DNA of 64,000 bases, taken from contig NZ_JAGPXL010000010.1 of NCBI RefSeq assembly GCF_018070565.1, positions 62,001 through 126,000 of the forward strand, read 5' to 3'. The notes beneath the pieces were generated by a model. The model had not been told where the DNA came from, ran no database searches, and was given only the letters and a program-made list of their open reading frames with translations. The translations under genes and the position numbers were made by a program. Numbering within the stretch: position 1 is the stretch's first letter; each line of letters starts with the position of its first letter. Source of the stretch: Streptomyces sp. B93. GTDB taxonomy: Bacteria; Actinomycetota; Actinomycetes; Streptomycetales; Streptomycetaceae. This document shows positions 46,697-54,932 of this stretch, piece after piece.

Positions 46697-48079
46697 ATGG
46701 CCCTGCACGAGACCAACCGCCCGGCGCCGGGCCCCTTCGACGACGTCTACACCCTGCCCGTCACCGCGGGCACCCTGCCGAAGAACCGCGTCCCCGAGGC
46801 CGCGCACGACCCCCGCGCGGTGCGCGCCCTCATCCACGACGAACTCGGCCTGGACGGCAACGCCTCGCAGAACCTGGCCACGTTCTGCACCACCTGGGCG
46901 GAGCCCGAGGTGCACGCGCTGATGGACGAGTGCCTCGGCAAGAACATGATCGACAAGGACGAGTACCCGCAGACCGCCCAGATCGAGAACCGCTGCGTCC
47001 ACATGCTCGCCGACCTGTGGCACGCCCCGGCCGACGGCGGCGCCCTCGGCTGCTCGACCACCGGCTCCAGCGAGGCGGGCATGCTCGGCGGCCTCGCCCT
47101 GAAACGGCGCTGGCGTGACCGCCGCCACGCCGAGGGCAGACCGGCCGACCGGCCCAACCTGGTCACCGGACCCGTCCAGGTCTGCTGGGAGAAGTTCGCC
47201 CGCTACTTCGACGTGGAACTGCGCCAGGTCCCGCTGGAGAAGGACGCCCTGGGCCTGCGCCCCCACCAACTGCGCGAACACGTAGACGAGAACACCATCG
47301 GCGTCGTCGCCATCCTCGGGGTCACCTTCACCTGCGGCTACGAACCCGTCGCCGAGATCGCCGCCGAACTCGACCGCATCCAGGCCGACACCGGCCTCGA
47401 CATCCCGCTGCACATCGACGCGGCCAGCGGCGGCTTCGTCGCCCCCTTCCTCCAGCCCGGCCTGGTCTGGGACTTCCGGCTGCCGAGGGTGGCGTCCATC
47501 AACGCCTCCGGGCACAAGTACGGCATGGCCCCGCTCGGCGTGGGCTGGGCGGTGTGGCGGTCGGCCGACGTGCTCCCCGACGACCTGGTGTTCCACGTCG
47601 ACTACCTCGGCGGCGACCTGCCCACCTTCGCCCTGAACTTCTCCCGCCCCGGCGGCGAGGTCGTCGCCCAGTACTACAACCTGCTGCGCCTGGGCCGCGA
47701 GGGCTACACCAAGGTGCACGGCTCCTGCGCCACCAGCGCCCGCATGCTCGCCGAACAGCTCACCGGCATGGGCCCCTTCACCGTCCTGCACGATGGCGAG
47801 GACGGCCTGCCCGCCGTCTGCTGGACCCTCACCGACCCGGCCGGCTCGCCGTTCACCCTCTACGACCTCTCCGACCAGCTGCGCCGCCGGGGCTGGCAGG
47901 TCCCGACGTACCCCCTGCCGCCCAGCCGCCAGGACACCGTCGTCCAGCGCGTCCTGGTCCGGCACGGCATCAGCTACGACAAGATCGCGCTGCTCGCCGA
48001 CGACATCCGCGAGGCCGTCGGCCGCCTGGGCCGGGGTCCGGTGCTGCACGCGGAGCCGCAGCCCGGCTTCCACCACTGA
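46697..48079 (+). CDS. gad: Glutamate decarboxylase
   Basis: A 460-aa PLP-dependent decarboxylase converting glutamate to GABA while consuming a proton. TTGSSEAGMLGGLALKRRW near 121-139 binds PLP phosphate, HIDAASGGFVAPF near 239-251 stacks on the ring, and Lys274 in SINASGHKYGMA forms the Schiff base. The length and the FCTTWAEPEVHALMDECLGKN block match bacterial GadA/GadB. The ATG at 46697 is where conservation begins, though its ribosome binding site is weak. No antiporter (gadC) gene is adjacent. It converges on the dehydrogenase gene at 48089 with a 9-base gap. Confidence 0.93.
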   Translation: MALHETNRPAPGPFDDVYTLPVTAGTLPKNRVPEAAHDPRAVRALIHDELGLDGNASQNLATFCTTWAEPEVHALMDECLGKNMIDKDEYPQTAQIENRCVHMLADLWHAPADGGALGCSTTGSSEAGMLGGLALKRRWRDRRHAEGRPADRPNLVTGPVQVCWEKFARYFDVELRQVPLEKDALGLRPHQLREHVDENTIGVVAILGVTFTCGYEPVAEIAAELDRIQADTGLDIPLHIDAASGGFVAPFLQPGLVWDFRLPRVASINASGHKYGMAPLGVGWAVWRSADVLPDDLVFHVDYLGGDLPTFALNFSRPGGEVVAQYYNLLRLGREGYTKVHGSCATSARMLAEQLTGMGPFTVLHDGEDGLPAVCWTLTDPAGSPFTLYDLSDQLRRRGWQVPTYPLPPSRQDTVVQRVLVRHGISYDKIALLADDIREAVGRLGRGPVLHAEPQPGFHH

Positions 48080-48088
48080 CGCACGGGG

Positions 48089-49093
48089 TCAGTCGGCGCG
48101 CACCTCCTCGACCCGCACCGGCCGGTGCTCGCGCAGCGACAGCGTGCACGCCTCCGCGGTCCAGCCCGCCTCCAGGGCGTCCGCGACCGTGCACGGCGAG
48201 GGCCGCCTACCCGCGACGACCTCGGTGAACGTGGCGAGTTCGGCGCGGTAGGCGGCGGCGAAGCGGTCCATGAAGAAGTCGTGCGGGGTGCCCGAGGGGA
48301 ACGCCGCCCCGGGCTCCACCGAGCGCAGCGGCAGCCTCTCCTCAAAACCCACCGCGATGGAGTCGGTGAAGCCGTGCAGCTCCATGCGGACGTCGTAACC
48401 CCGCCCGTTGTGACGGCTGTTGGACACCACCGCCAGCGTGCCGTCGTCGAGGGTCAGCACCGCGCCGGTGGTGTCGGCGTCGCCCGCCTCCCGGATGAAG
48501 TCGGCGCCCCGGTTGCCGCCCGCCGCGTACACCTCGCTCACCTCACGGCCCGTCACCCAGCGGATGATGTCGAAGTCGTGCACCGAGCAGTCCCGGAAGA
48601 TGCCCCCCGAGGCGGCGATGTACGCGGCCGGCGGCGGCGCCGGGTCCAGCGTGGTCGACCGTACGGTGTGCAGGGTGCCCAGCTCGCCGGCGCGCACGGC
48701 GGCACGGGCGGCGACGAACCCGGCGTCGAAGCGGCGGTTGAACCCGATCTGCACCGGCACGTCCGCGTCCGCCACGGCCCTGAGCACCGCCACGCCCTCC
48801 GGCATGGTGCGGGCCACCGGCTTCTCGCAGAACACCGGCACGCCCGCCGCGACGGCGGCGAGGATCAGCGCGGGATGCGCGTCGGTCGCCGCGGCCACCA
48901 CGACCCCGTCGACCCCGGCGGCCAGCACCGCCTCCGGCGAGTCCGCGACCTCGGCCCCGAACCGCTCGGCGGCGCCCTTCGCGGCGTCGGTGACCGGGTC
49001 GGAGACGACGAGCGACTCCACCGCGTCGAGTCCGGACAGGGTCTCGGCGTGGAACGCGCCGATCCGGCCGAGGCCGAGGATTCCGATACGCAT
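48089..49093 (-). CDS. iolG: Gfo/Idh/MocA dehydrogenase, inositol 2-dehydrogenase-like
   Basis: A 334-aa NAD-dependent oxidoreductase. The Rossmann motif MRIGILGLGRIGAFHAE opens the protein and PVFCEKPVA near 93 holds the conserved Lys. GGIFRDCSVHDFDIIRWVTG near 155-175 carries the Asp-x3-His catalytic pair of inositol 2-dehydrogenases. The likely reaction is oxidation of myo-inositol or a related cyclitol to the inosose. AAGGAG lies 8 bases before ATG. It is the third gene of a leftward set with the SDR and PhyH genes. The symbol reflects resemblance, not proof of substrate. Confidence 0.82.
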   Translation of the reverse strand: MRIGILGLGRIGAFHAETLSGLDAVESLVVSDPVTDAAKGAAERFGAEVADSPEAVLAAGVDGVVVAAATDAHPALILAAVAAGVPVFCEKPVARTMPEGVAVLRAVADADVPVQIGFNRRFDAGFVAARAAVRAGELGTLHTVRSTTLDPAPPPAAYIAASGGIFRDCSVHDFDIIRWVTGREVSEVYAAGGNRGADFIREAGDADTTGAVLTLDDGTLAVVSNSRHNGRGYDVRMELHGFTDSIAVGFEERLPLRSVEPGAAFPSGTPHDFFMDRFAAAYRAELATFTEVVAGRRPSPCTVADALEAGWTAEACTLSLREHRPVRVEEVRAD

Positions 49094-49130
49094 GGGTTGT
49101 GCTCCTTGGTACGTGAGGGGAACGGGCGGC

Positions 49131-49907
49131 TCAGTCGAGGCCGCCCAGGACGTTCTGGTCCCAGTCGATGACCGAGCCGGTGACCACGCCGGAGCGGTCC
49201 GACAGCAGCAGGACCACGAAGTCGGCGATCTCGTCCGGCTCGCCGAGCCTGCCCATCGGCAGCCGGGCGGCGGCCTGTTCACGCCAGTCGTCCCCGGCAC
49301 CGTGGAAGGCGCGCTGGGTGGCGTCCTCGCCCTCGGTCGCCGTCCAGCCGATGTTCAGCCCGTTGATCCGGACGCGGTCCCAGCGGTGGGCGTGCGCGGC
49401 GTTCCGGGTGAGACCGGCCAGGCCCGCCTTCGCGGCGACGTACGGGGCGAGGAACGGCTGTCCGCCGTGTGCCGAGGACGTGATGACGTTGACGATCGTG
49501 CCGGGCGCGCCCCGCCGCACCATGTCCGCGACGGCCGCCTGCATCGCGAAGAACGGCCCCCTGAGGTTGACCGCGATGTGCTGGTCGAACAGCTCGGGCG
49601 TGGTGTCCAGCAGTGTGCCCCGCGCGGTCAGCCCGGCGGAGTTGACCAGACAGTCGACCCGGCCGTACGCGGCGACGACCTCCCGCACCGACCCCCCGGC
49701 CTGCTCGGCGTCGGCCAGGTCGGCCCGTACGTACATCGCCTTGCCGCCGTCGGCGGTCAGCTCCGCCACCAGGGTCTCACCCGGCCCGGGACGGCGGCCG
49801 CTCACCGTCACCACCGCGCCCGCACGGACCGCGGCCCGGGCGACGGCCGCGCCCACGCCCTGGGTGCCGCCGCCCACGAGGACCACTTTGCCGTCGAGGA
49901 GCCCCAT
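49131..49907 (-). CDS. SDR family oxidoreductase
   Basis: A 258-aa classical short-chain dehydrogenase. The cofactor motif is VVLVGGGTQGVGAAVA near 8-23, followed by LVNSAGL near 87. Ser lies in ITSSAHGG near 142 and YVAAK near 154-158 gives the Tyr-x3-Lys pair. C-terminal residues match NAD(P)-dependent sugar or polyol dehydrogenases. It lies between the PhyH gene (3-base gap) and the inositol dehydrogenase-like gene, so a shared catabolic route for a sugar or cyclitol is probable. Confidence 0.9.
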   Translation of the reverse strand: MGLLDGKVVLVGGGTQGVGAAVARAAVRAGAVVTVSGRRPGPGETLVAELTADGGKAMYVRADLADAEQAGGSVREVVAAYGRVDCLVNSAGLTARGTLLDTTPELFDQHIAVNLRGPFFAMQAAVADMVRRGAPGTIVNVITSSAHGGQPFLAPYVAAKAGLAGLTRNAAHAHRWDRVRINGLNIGWTATEGEDATQRAFHGAGDDWREQAAARLPMGRLGEPDEIADFVVLLLSDRSGVVTGSVIDWDQNVLGGLD

Positions 49908-49910
49908 GGC

Positions 49911-51074
49911 CTACCTGCCCTCCCTTCCGCTCCCGCGCCGCGCGGCGGCGGCCCGCAGCCCGTCCCGCAGCGCCCCGGCGCTCCACTCCTCGCGCAGCGC
50001 CCGCCGCACCAGATCGGCCTGCGACGGCGGGGCCAGTCCGTCGACCGGCGGGTCACGGTCCAGGTCGGTGGGGAAGGCGTAGCCCTCGGCGCTCGCCGCG
50101 ATCACGTTCTCCAGCCAGCGCTCGCCGAAGCCCTCCGCCCGGCGCCTGAGCAGTACCGGGTAGACCGCCTCGACCACGGCCTCCCGGTCCACCGTCTCCA
50201 TCGCACGCCCGAACGCGGAGGACACCTGCAACAGGTTGGCCATGCGCCGGACGTCCGAGGAGCGGTTGGCGCCCGCCGCGTGGAACAGCGCGGGGTTGAA
50301 GAAGACGGCGTCCCCCTTGGCGAGCGGCAGTTGCACGTGGTGGTCCTCGAAGTAGGCCCGGAAATCCGGGCGCCGCCAGGCCAGATAGCCGGGCTCGTAC
50401 TTCTGCGAGTGCGGCAGGAACAGCGTCGGCCCCGACTCCACCGGCATGTCGCAGTGCGCGACGGCGCCCTGGAGCGTGAGCACGGGGGAGAGGCGGTGCA
50501 CGTGCGCCGGGTAGGCGGCGGCCCGCTCGGCGGAGAGGAAGCCCAGGTGGTAGTCGCGGTGCGGGTCCTGGGCGGCACCGCCCGGGTGCACCACGTTGAG
50601 CTGCGAGGTCACTTGGTAGCCGGGGCCAAGCCAGGCGGTGGCCACCGTCGCGAGCACGTCGCTCGCGTAGTAGTCGGCGAACGCCTCGGGATCGTGCCGG
50701 GCCGTCTTCTCCAGCGCGTTCCACACCCGGTCGTTGGCGCCCGGCGCGGCGAAGTGGTCACCGGCGACCGTGCCGGAGGCGCGCTGCGCTTCGATGAGGG
50801 CGTCGAACACGGCCGTGGCCCGGTCGACCACCGCCCGGTCGGGGAAGGCGCCCCGCACGACCAGCACGCCGGGACCGTCGGCGAGCGTGTGCACCAGCTC
50901 GGCCTCCGCGTCGTCCAGCCGGTCCGCGTCGTAGACGGGCACGCCCCGCTCGATCGCCGCGGCGCGCGGATGGTCGGCCGGGTCGGTCCGGCGCTCGACC
51001 AGCGCGCGGAAGGCGTCCAGGTCGCAGTCCCGCTCGGAGAGCCGGACGGCGGGGCGTACGGAAGCTGGGGACAT
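49911..51074 (-). CDS. Phytanoyl-CoA dioxygenase family oxygenase
   Basis: A 387-aa Fe(II)/2-oxoglutarate-dependent oxygenase. The metal-binding HxD is in DPHRDYHLGF (near 175), with the distal His in FHAAGANRSSDVRR (near 268) and Arg in the same region for 2-oxoglutarate. The family hydroxylates lipids, amino acids or natural products; the substrate here is unknown. It heads the leftward PhyH-SDR-IolG operon. It diverges from the LacI gene at 51201, which probably controls it. Confidence 0.87.
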   Translation of the reverse strand: MSPASVRPAVRLSERDCDLDAFRALVERRTDPADHPRAAAIERGVPVYDADRLDDAEAELVHTLADGPGVLVVRGAFPDRAVVDRATAVFDALIEAQRASGTVAGDHFAAPGANDRVWNALEKTARHDPEAFADYYASDVLATVATAWLGPGYQVTSQLNVVHPGGAAQDPHRDYHLGFLSAERAAAYPAHVHRLSPVLTLQGAVAHCDMPVESGPTLFLPHSQKYEPGYLAWRRPDFRAYFEDHHVQLPLAKGDAVFFNPALFHAAGANRSSDVRRMANLLQVSSAFGRAMETVDREAVVEAVYPVLLRRRAEGFGERWLENVIAASAEGYAFPTDLDRDPPVDGLAPPSQADLVRRALREEWSAGALRDGLRAAAARRGSGREGR

Positions 51075-51200
51075 CGTCGTCCTCTCGGGTCACGGAGTGA
51101 CGCGGCTCTGTCATTGTTGTCAGTACAAACCCCTCGAACAACCAGCAGCAACCCATCAAAAACCCTTCAGGCAACTCCATGACCCCGAGGGAGCCGACGC

Positions 51201-52232
51201 ATGGGCCACCCCTTCCCGATCCGGGAGATCGCACGTCAGGCCGGACTGAGCGAGGCCACCGTCGACCGGGTCCTCAACCGCCGCGGCGGGGTCCGGGAGA
51301 GCACCGCCCGGGAGGTGCGCCGGGCCATCGCCGATCTGGACCGGCAGCGCACCCAGGTCCGGCTCACCGGCCGCACCTTCATGATCGACATCGTGATGCA
51401 GGCACCCGACCGGTTCTCCACCGCCGTACGCGCCGCCCTGGAGGCCGAGCTGCCCGCGCTGCACCCGGCCGTCGTCCGCTCCCGCTTCCACTTCCGGGAG
51501 ACCGGCCCGGTCGACGAGCTGATCGCCACCCTGGACCGGATCGCCCGGCGCGGCTCCCAGGGCGTCGTCCTCAAGGCACCCGACGTGCCCGAGGTCACCG
51601 CCGCCGTCGGACGGCTGGCCGCCGCGGGCGTCCCCGTGGTCACCCTCGTCACCGACCTGCCCGCCAGTGCCCGTCTCGGCTATGTCGGCATAGACGACCG
51701 GGCCGCGGGCGCGACCGCCGCGTACCTCATGGGCCAGTGGCTCGGCGACCGCCCCGGGCATGTGCTCACCAGCCTCAGCAGCGGCTTCTTCCGCAACGAG
51801 GAGGAGCGCGAGATGGGCTTCCGCGGCGCCATGCGCGCCCGGCACCCCGACCGCACGCTGGTCGAGATCGCCGAGGGGCAGGGCCTGGACACCACCCAGT
51901 ACGAACTGGCCCGCGCCGCCCTGGAACGCGACCCGCGGATCCGCGCCGTCTACTCCATCGGCGGCGGCAACATCGCCACCCTGCGCGCCTTCGCCGACCT
52001 CGGCCGTGACTGCGCGGTGTTCATCGCCCACGACCTCGACCAGGACAACACCCGGCTGCTGCGCGAGCACCGGCTGTCCGCCGTCCTCCACCACGACCTG
52101 CGCCGCGATCTGCGCGCGGCCTGCCACCTGGTGATGCGGGCGCAGGGCGCGCTGCCGCCCGCCCCGCCCGTGCTGCCGTCCCCGATCCAGGTGGTGACCC
52201 CGTACAACATGCCTACGCCGGCGCCGGGCTGA
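51201..52232 (+). CDS. LacI family regulator
   Basis: A 343-aa repressor. The helix-turn-helix FPIREIARQAGLSEATVDRVLNRRGGVRESTAREV occupies the first 40 residues. A periplasmic-binding-protein-like ligand domain follows (VGIDDRAAGATAAYLM, RNEEEREMGFRGAMR, AVYSIGGGNIATLRAF). The form with ATVDRVLN is typical of inositol or sugar-catabolic regulators. It diverges from the PhyH-SDR-IolG operon over a 126-base gap. That gap has AT-rich, TTGT/ACAA-containing sequence near 51112-51145 that could hold the operator, but I see no clean dyad. Confidence 0.88.
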   Translation: MGHPFPIREIARQAGLSEATVDRVLNRRGGVRESTAREVRRAIADLDRQRTQVRLTGRTFMIDIVMQAPDRFSTAVRAALEAELPALHPAVVRSRFHFRETGPVDELIATLDRIARRGSQGVVLKAPDVPEVTAAVGRLAAAGVPVVTLVTDLPASARLGYVGIDDRAAGATAAYLMGQWLGDRPGHVLTSLSSGFFRNEEEREMGFRGAMRARHPDRTLVEIAEGQGLDTTQYELARAALERDPRIRAVYSIGGGNIATLRAFADLGRDCAVFIAHDLDQDNTRLLREHRLSAVLHHDLRRDLRAACHLVMRAQGALPPAPPVLPSPIQVVTPYNMPTPAPG

Positions 52233-53373
52233 CCCAGGAACCGCTCCGCGCGGACCGTGTCACCGCCTCCAGCACGGCCGCGCTCCGCACGGCGTCCGTG
52301 AGTGTGGCGCCGTACGGGACGCCCTCGGCGATCGAGCGCACGAAGCGGTAGGCCTCGATCACCTTGAGGTCGTCGTAGCCCATCGCGTTCGCCGCCCCCG
52401 GCTGGAACGCGCCGAACTCGCCGTCCCCCGGGCCGACGTACACGGTGCTGACGGGCTGGTCCTGGTAGGCGGTGCCACGGCTGACGCCGAGTTCGTTCAT
52501 CCGGCGGAAGTCCCAGAAGACGGCGCCCTTGGTGCCGTGCACCTCGAAGCCGTAGTTGTTCTGCTCGCCGACCGAGACCCGGCAGGCCTCCAGGACGCCC
52601 CGGGCGCCGGAGGCGAAACGCAGCAGGCAGGAGACGTAGTCCTCGTTCTCCACCGGCCCGGGTTCGCCGCCGCCGGCGCGGGTGTGGCCCGCGGTGGCGC
52701 CGCTGGGGCGCGCCCGCTCGGGGACGAAGACGGCCGTGTCCGCGGTGACCGCGGCGATGTCGCCGAGCAGGAAGCGGGCGAGGTCGGCGCCGTGCGAGGC
52801 GAGGTCGCCCAGCACCCCGCTGCCGCCCCGGGCCCGCTCGTACCGCCATGTCAGCGCGCCCTCCGGATGCGCCGCGTAGTCGCTGAACAGCCGGAAGCGG
52901 GCATGGGTGACGGTGCCGATCTCCCCGGCGGCGATCAGCTCGCGGGCGCGCTCCACGGCGGGCGCGTTACGGTAGTTGAACCCGACCGCGCCCTGGACCC
53001 CGGCCTTGGTGACGGCGTCGGCGACCGCGCGGGCGTCGTCGGCGGTCAGGCCGACCGGCTTCTCGATCCACAGGTGCTTGCCCGCCTCGGCCATCGCGAC
53101 GCCGATCTCGCGGTGCAGGAAGTTGGGCGCGGTGACGCTGACCGCCCGGACCCGGGGGTCGGCGGCCACCTCCCGCCAGTCACGGGTGGCGGAGGCGAAG
53201 CCGAACTGCCGGGCCGCCTCCTCGGCCCGCCCCGGCACCTCCTCGGCGACGGCCACCAGCTCCGGACGCGGGGAGAGCAGCGGATAGTGGTGCGTCAGAC
53301 GGGCGTACGCCTGGGTGTGCACCCGCCCCATCCAGCCGAATCCGACGACGGCGACACCGAGCGTTTCCACCAT
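52213..53373 (-). CDS. Gfo/Idh/MocA family oxidoreductase
   Basis: A 386-aa NAD(P)-dependent sugar or cyclitol dehydrogenase. The N-terminal VAVVGFGWMGRVHTQAY is the Rossmann motif, LWIEKPVGL near 98 carries the Lys of the EKP motif, and GSGVLGDLASHGADLARFL near 190 gives Asp/His of the active site. The C-terminal half is the usual beta-sheet domain. It overlaps the LacI gene end by 20 bases, tail to tail. Its own upstream region has the palindrome at 53397, shared with the divergent LacI gene at 53504. Confidence 0.9.
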   Translation of the reverse strand: MVETLGVAVVGFGWMGRVHTQAYARLTHHYPLLSPRPELVAVAEEVPGRAEEAARQFGFASATRDWREVAADPRVRAVSVTAPNFLHREIGVAMAEAGKHLWIEKPVGLTADDARAVADAVTKAGVQGAVGFNYRNAPAVERARELIAAGEIGTVTHARFRLFSDYAAHPEGALTWRYERARGGSGVLGDLASHGADLARFLLGDIAAVTADTAVFVPERARPSGATAGHTRAGGGEPGPVENEDYVSCLLRFASGARGVLEACRVSVGEQNNYGFEVHGTKGAVFWDFRRMNELGVSRGTAYQDQPVSTVYVGPGDGEFGAFQPGAANAMGYDDLKVIEAYRFVRSIAEGVPYGATLTDAVRSAAVLEAVTRSARSGSWVSPAPA

Positions 53374-53396
53374 GACAGCCCTTCTTCGCGCTCTCC

Positions 53397-53408
53397 TGGA
53401 CCGGTCCA
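53397..53408. promoter_or_regulatory. LacI-type operator, copy 1
   Basis: TGGACCGGTCCA is a perfect 12-bp palindrome lying 24 bases upstream of the dehydrogenase ATG (minus strand). A near-identical copy lies at 53489-53500. Confidence 0.75.
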
Positions 53409-53488
53409 TCTCCTGTTCCGCCCCACCCTGAGGACGAAGCGCGAGGCTGTCAACCACCCCCCGCCCTTTGACAGGACGGATGGTCGTC

Positions 53489-53500
53489 TGGAACGGTCCA
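53489..53500. promoter_or_regulatory. LacI-type operator, copy 2
   Basis: TGGAACGGTCCA differs from copy 1 at one position and lies 3 bases before the LacI ATG at 53504, where bound repressor would block its own expression. A -35-like TTGACA is at 53468-53473. The two operators are 92 bp apart, compatible with DNA looping. Confidence 0.75.
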
Positions 53501-53503
53501 ACC

Positions 53504-54511
53504 ATGAGACAGCCGACCATCCGCGACGTCGCCGAGCACGCCGGAGTCTCCAAGTCGCTGGTCTCCCTGGTGCTGCGCGGCTCCGGCCAGGTGCGCCCCG
53601 AGAAGCGGGAGGCGGTGCTGAGGGCGGTGCGTGAGCTGGGCTACCGGCCCAACACCGCCGCCCGCTCCCTGAGCGAACAGCGCACCAGGACCGTCGGCGT
53701 CCTCCTCCACGACCTGCGCAACCCCTGGTTCGTCGACCTGCTCGACGGCCTGAACTCCCTGCTGCACGCCGGCGGTCTGCACATGCTGCTCGCCGACGCC
53801 CGCCTCAACCGCCGCACCGGCCAGGACCCCACCGGTCCCTTCCTCGACCTGCGGGCCGACGGCCTGGTGGTGGTGGGCACCCTGCCCGACCCCGCCGGGC
53901 TCGAACCGGTCGCCGAGCGGGTCCCGGTCGTCGTCGCGGGCGCCCGTGAACCGGTGCCGCCCGGCGTCGACACGGTCGCGGGCGACGACGAGCAGGGCGC
54001 CCGGCTCGCCACCGAGCACCTCATCGCCCTCGGCCACCGACGCATCGCGCACATCGCGGGCTACGGCGCCGTCGGCGCGCTGCGGAGGCGCGGCTTCGAG
54101 ACGACGGCGGCGGCCCACGGCCTGGCGGCGACGGCCCGGGTCGAGCCCAGCGACATGACCGAGGAGGGCGGCTACCGTGCCGCCGTCCGGCTGCTCGGCC
54201 GTCCCGACCGGCCCACGGCCGTGTTCGCCGTCAACGACACCGCCGCGGTGGGCGCGCTGTCGGCGGCCGGGGAACTCGGACTGAGCGCGCCCGGCGATGT
54301 CTCCGTGGTCGGCTACGACGACACGAGCGTCGCCCGGCTGCGGCACGTCTGGCTCACCACCGTCGACAACGCCGCCCACGAGGTCGGCCGCCGCGCCGCC
54401 CGCCGTCTGCTGGACCGGCTCGCCGGGGTCAGGGGAACGGGGGAGGTCCAGCTGTGCGCACCCGAGCTGCGGGTCAGGGGCACGACCGGCCCGCCGCGTC
54501 TCACAGGTTGA
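53504..54511 (+). CDS. LacI family regulator
   Basis: A 335-aa repressor with an N-terminal helix-turn-helix, TIRDVAEHAGVSKSLVSLVLRGSGQV, and hinge NTAARSLSEQRT. The effector-binding domain follows (VGVLLHDLRNPWFVDLLDGL, ADGLVVVGTLP, HRRIAHIAGYG, VSVVGYDDTSVARL). All LacI-family landmarks are present. It diverges from the Gfo/Idh gene, and the gap has two copies of a 12-bp palindrome. It should therefore control both itself and that dehydrogenase. Its end overlaps the cupin gene by 11 bases on the opposite strand. Confidence 0.92.
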   Translation: MRQPTIRDVAEHAGVSKSLVSLVLRGSGQVRPEKREAVLRAVRELGYRPNTAARSLSEQRTRTVGVLLHDLRNPWFVDLLDGLNSLLHAGGLHMLLADARLNRRTGQDPTGPFLDLRADGLVVVGTLPDPAGLEPVAERVPVVVAGAREPVPPGVDTVAGDDEQGARLATEHLIALGHRRIAHIAGYGAVGALRRRGFETTAAAHGLAATARVEPSDMTEEGGYRAAVRLLGRPDRPTAVFAVNDTAAVGALSAAGELGLSAPGDVSVVGYDDTSVARLRHVWLTTVDNAAHEVGRRAARRLLDRLAGVRGTGEVQLCAPELRVRGTTGPPRLTG

Positions 54512-54845
54512 TCGCGTAGGCCTTCCGCAGGGTCTCGTGCACGGTCCACGTCGTACGGTCGCCCTCGCGCAGCACCGCCAGGTCACCGGGCCCGACCGTG
54601 AACGTCGGCCCGCCCTCGACCTCGATCGTCGCCGACCCGCTGATCACCACGAACAGCTCGTCGGCCTCGGTGTCCGTCACCACGCCCGGCGTGATCTGCC
54701 AGACGCCGCGGATTCGCCGCCCGTCCGCCGACTCCCACACCACCTTCCCGGTGACCTCGGGCGTCCCGGAGACGATCTGCCCCGGGTCGAGCGGCTCGGG
54801 TTCGAGGGCTGCGGTGGGGATGTGCAGGGCGAAGCTGTGGTCCAT
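54501..54845 (-). CDS. Cupin domain protein
   Basis: A 114-aa single-domain cupin. RIRGVWQITPGVVTDTEADELFVVISGSATIEVEGG contains the first cupin motif, in weakened form, and VGPGDLAVLREGDRTTWTVHE the second, close to the ureidoglycine aminohydrolase/EutQ-like cupins. The partner and ligand are unknown. Upstream lie two 11-bp palindromes forming a 15-bp inverted repeat. Confidence 0.85.
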   Translation of the reverse strand: MDHSFALHIPTAALEPEPLDPGQIVSGTPEVTGKVVWESADGRRIRGVWQITPGVVTDTEADELFVVISGSATIEVEGGPTFTVGPGDLAVLREGDRTTWTVHETLRKAYAINL

Positions 54846-54881
54846 GCCAGGACCGTAGGCCGTGGGGACCGGGCGCCGCCG

Positions 54882-54928
54882 CCGACACTGTGTCCGTCAT
54901 CGGCGCCCCGGCCCGGACACAGTGTCGG
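54882..54928. promoter_or_regulatory. Paired palindromes forming a 15-bp inverted repeat
   Basis: CCGACACTGTGTCCG (54882-54896) and its exact complement (54914-54928) flank a 17-base spacer. Each arm itself contains the palindrome GACAC-W-GTGTC, and the two centres are 32 bp apart, about three helical turns. The element lies between the cupin start (36 bases away) and the EamA stop (4 bases away). It can be a double operator for the cupin gene or an RNA hairpin ending the EamA transcript, or both. Confidence 0.75.
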
Positions 54929-54932
54929 TCCG

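Noticed and set aside
51112..51145. Operator for the LacI gene at 51201 in the TTGT/ACAA-containing stretch
   Set aside because: Arms are only 4-5 bp and imperfect, so no dyad can be supported above background.
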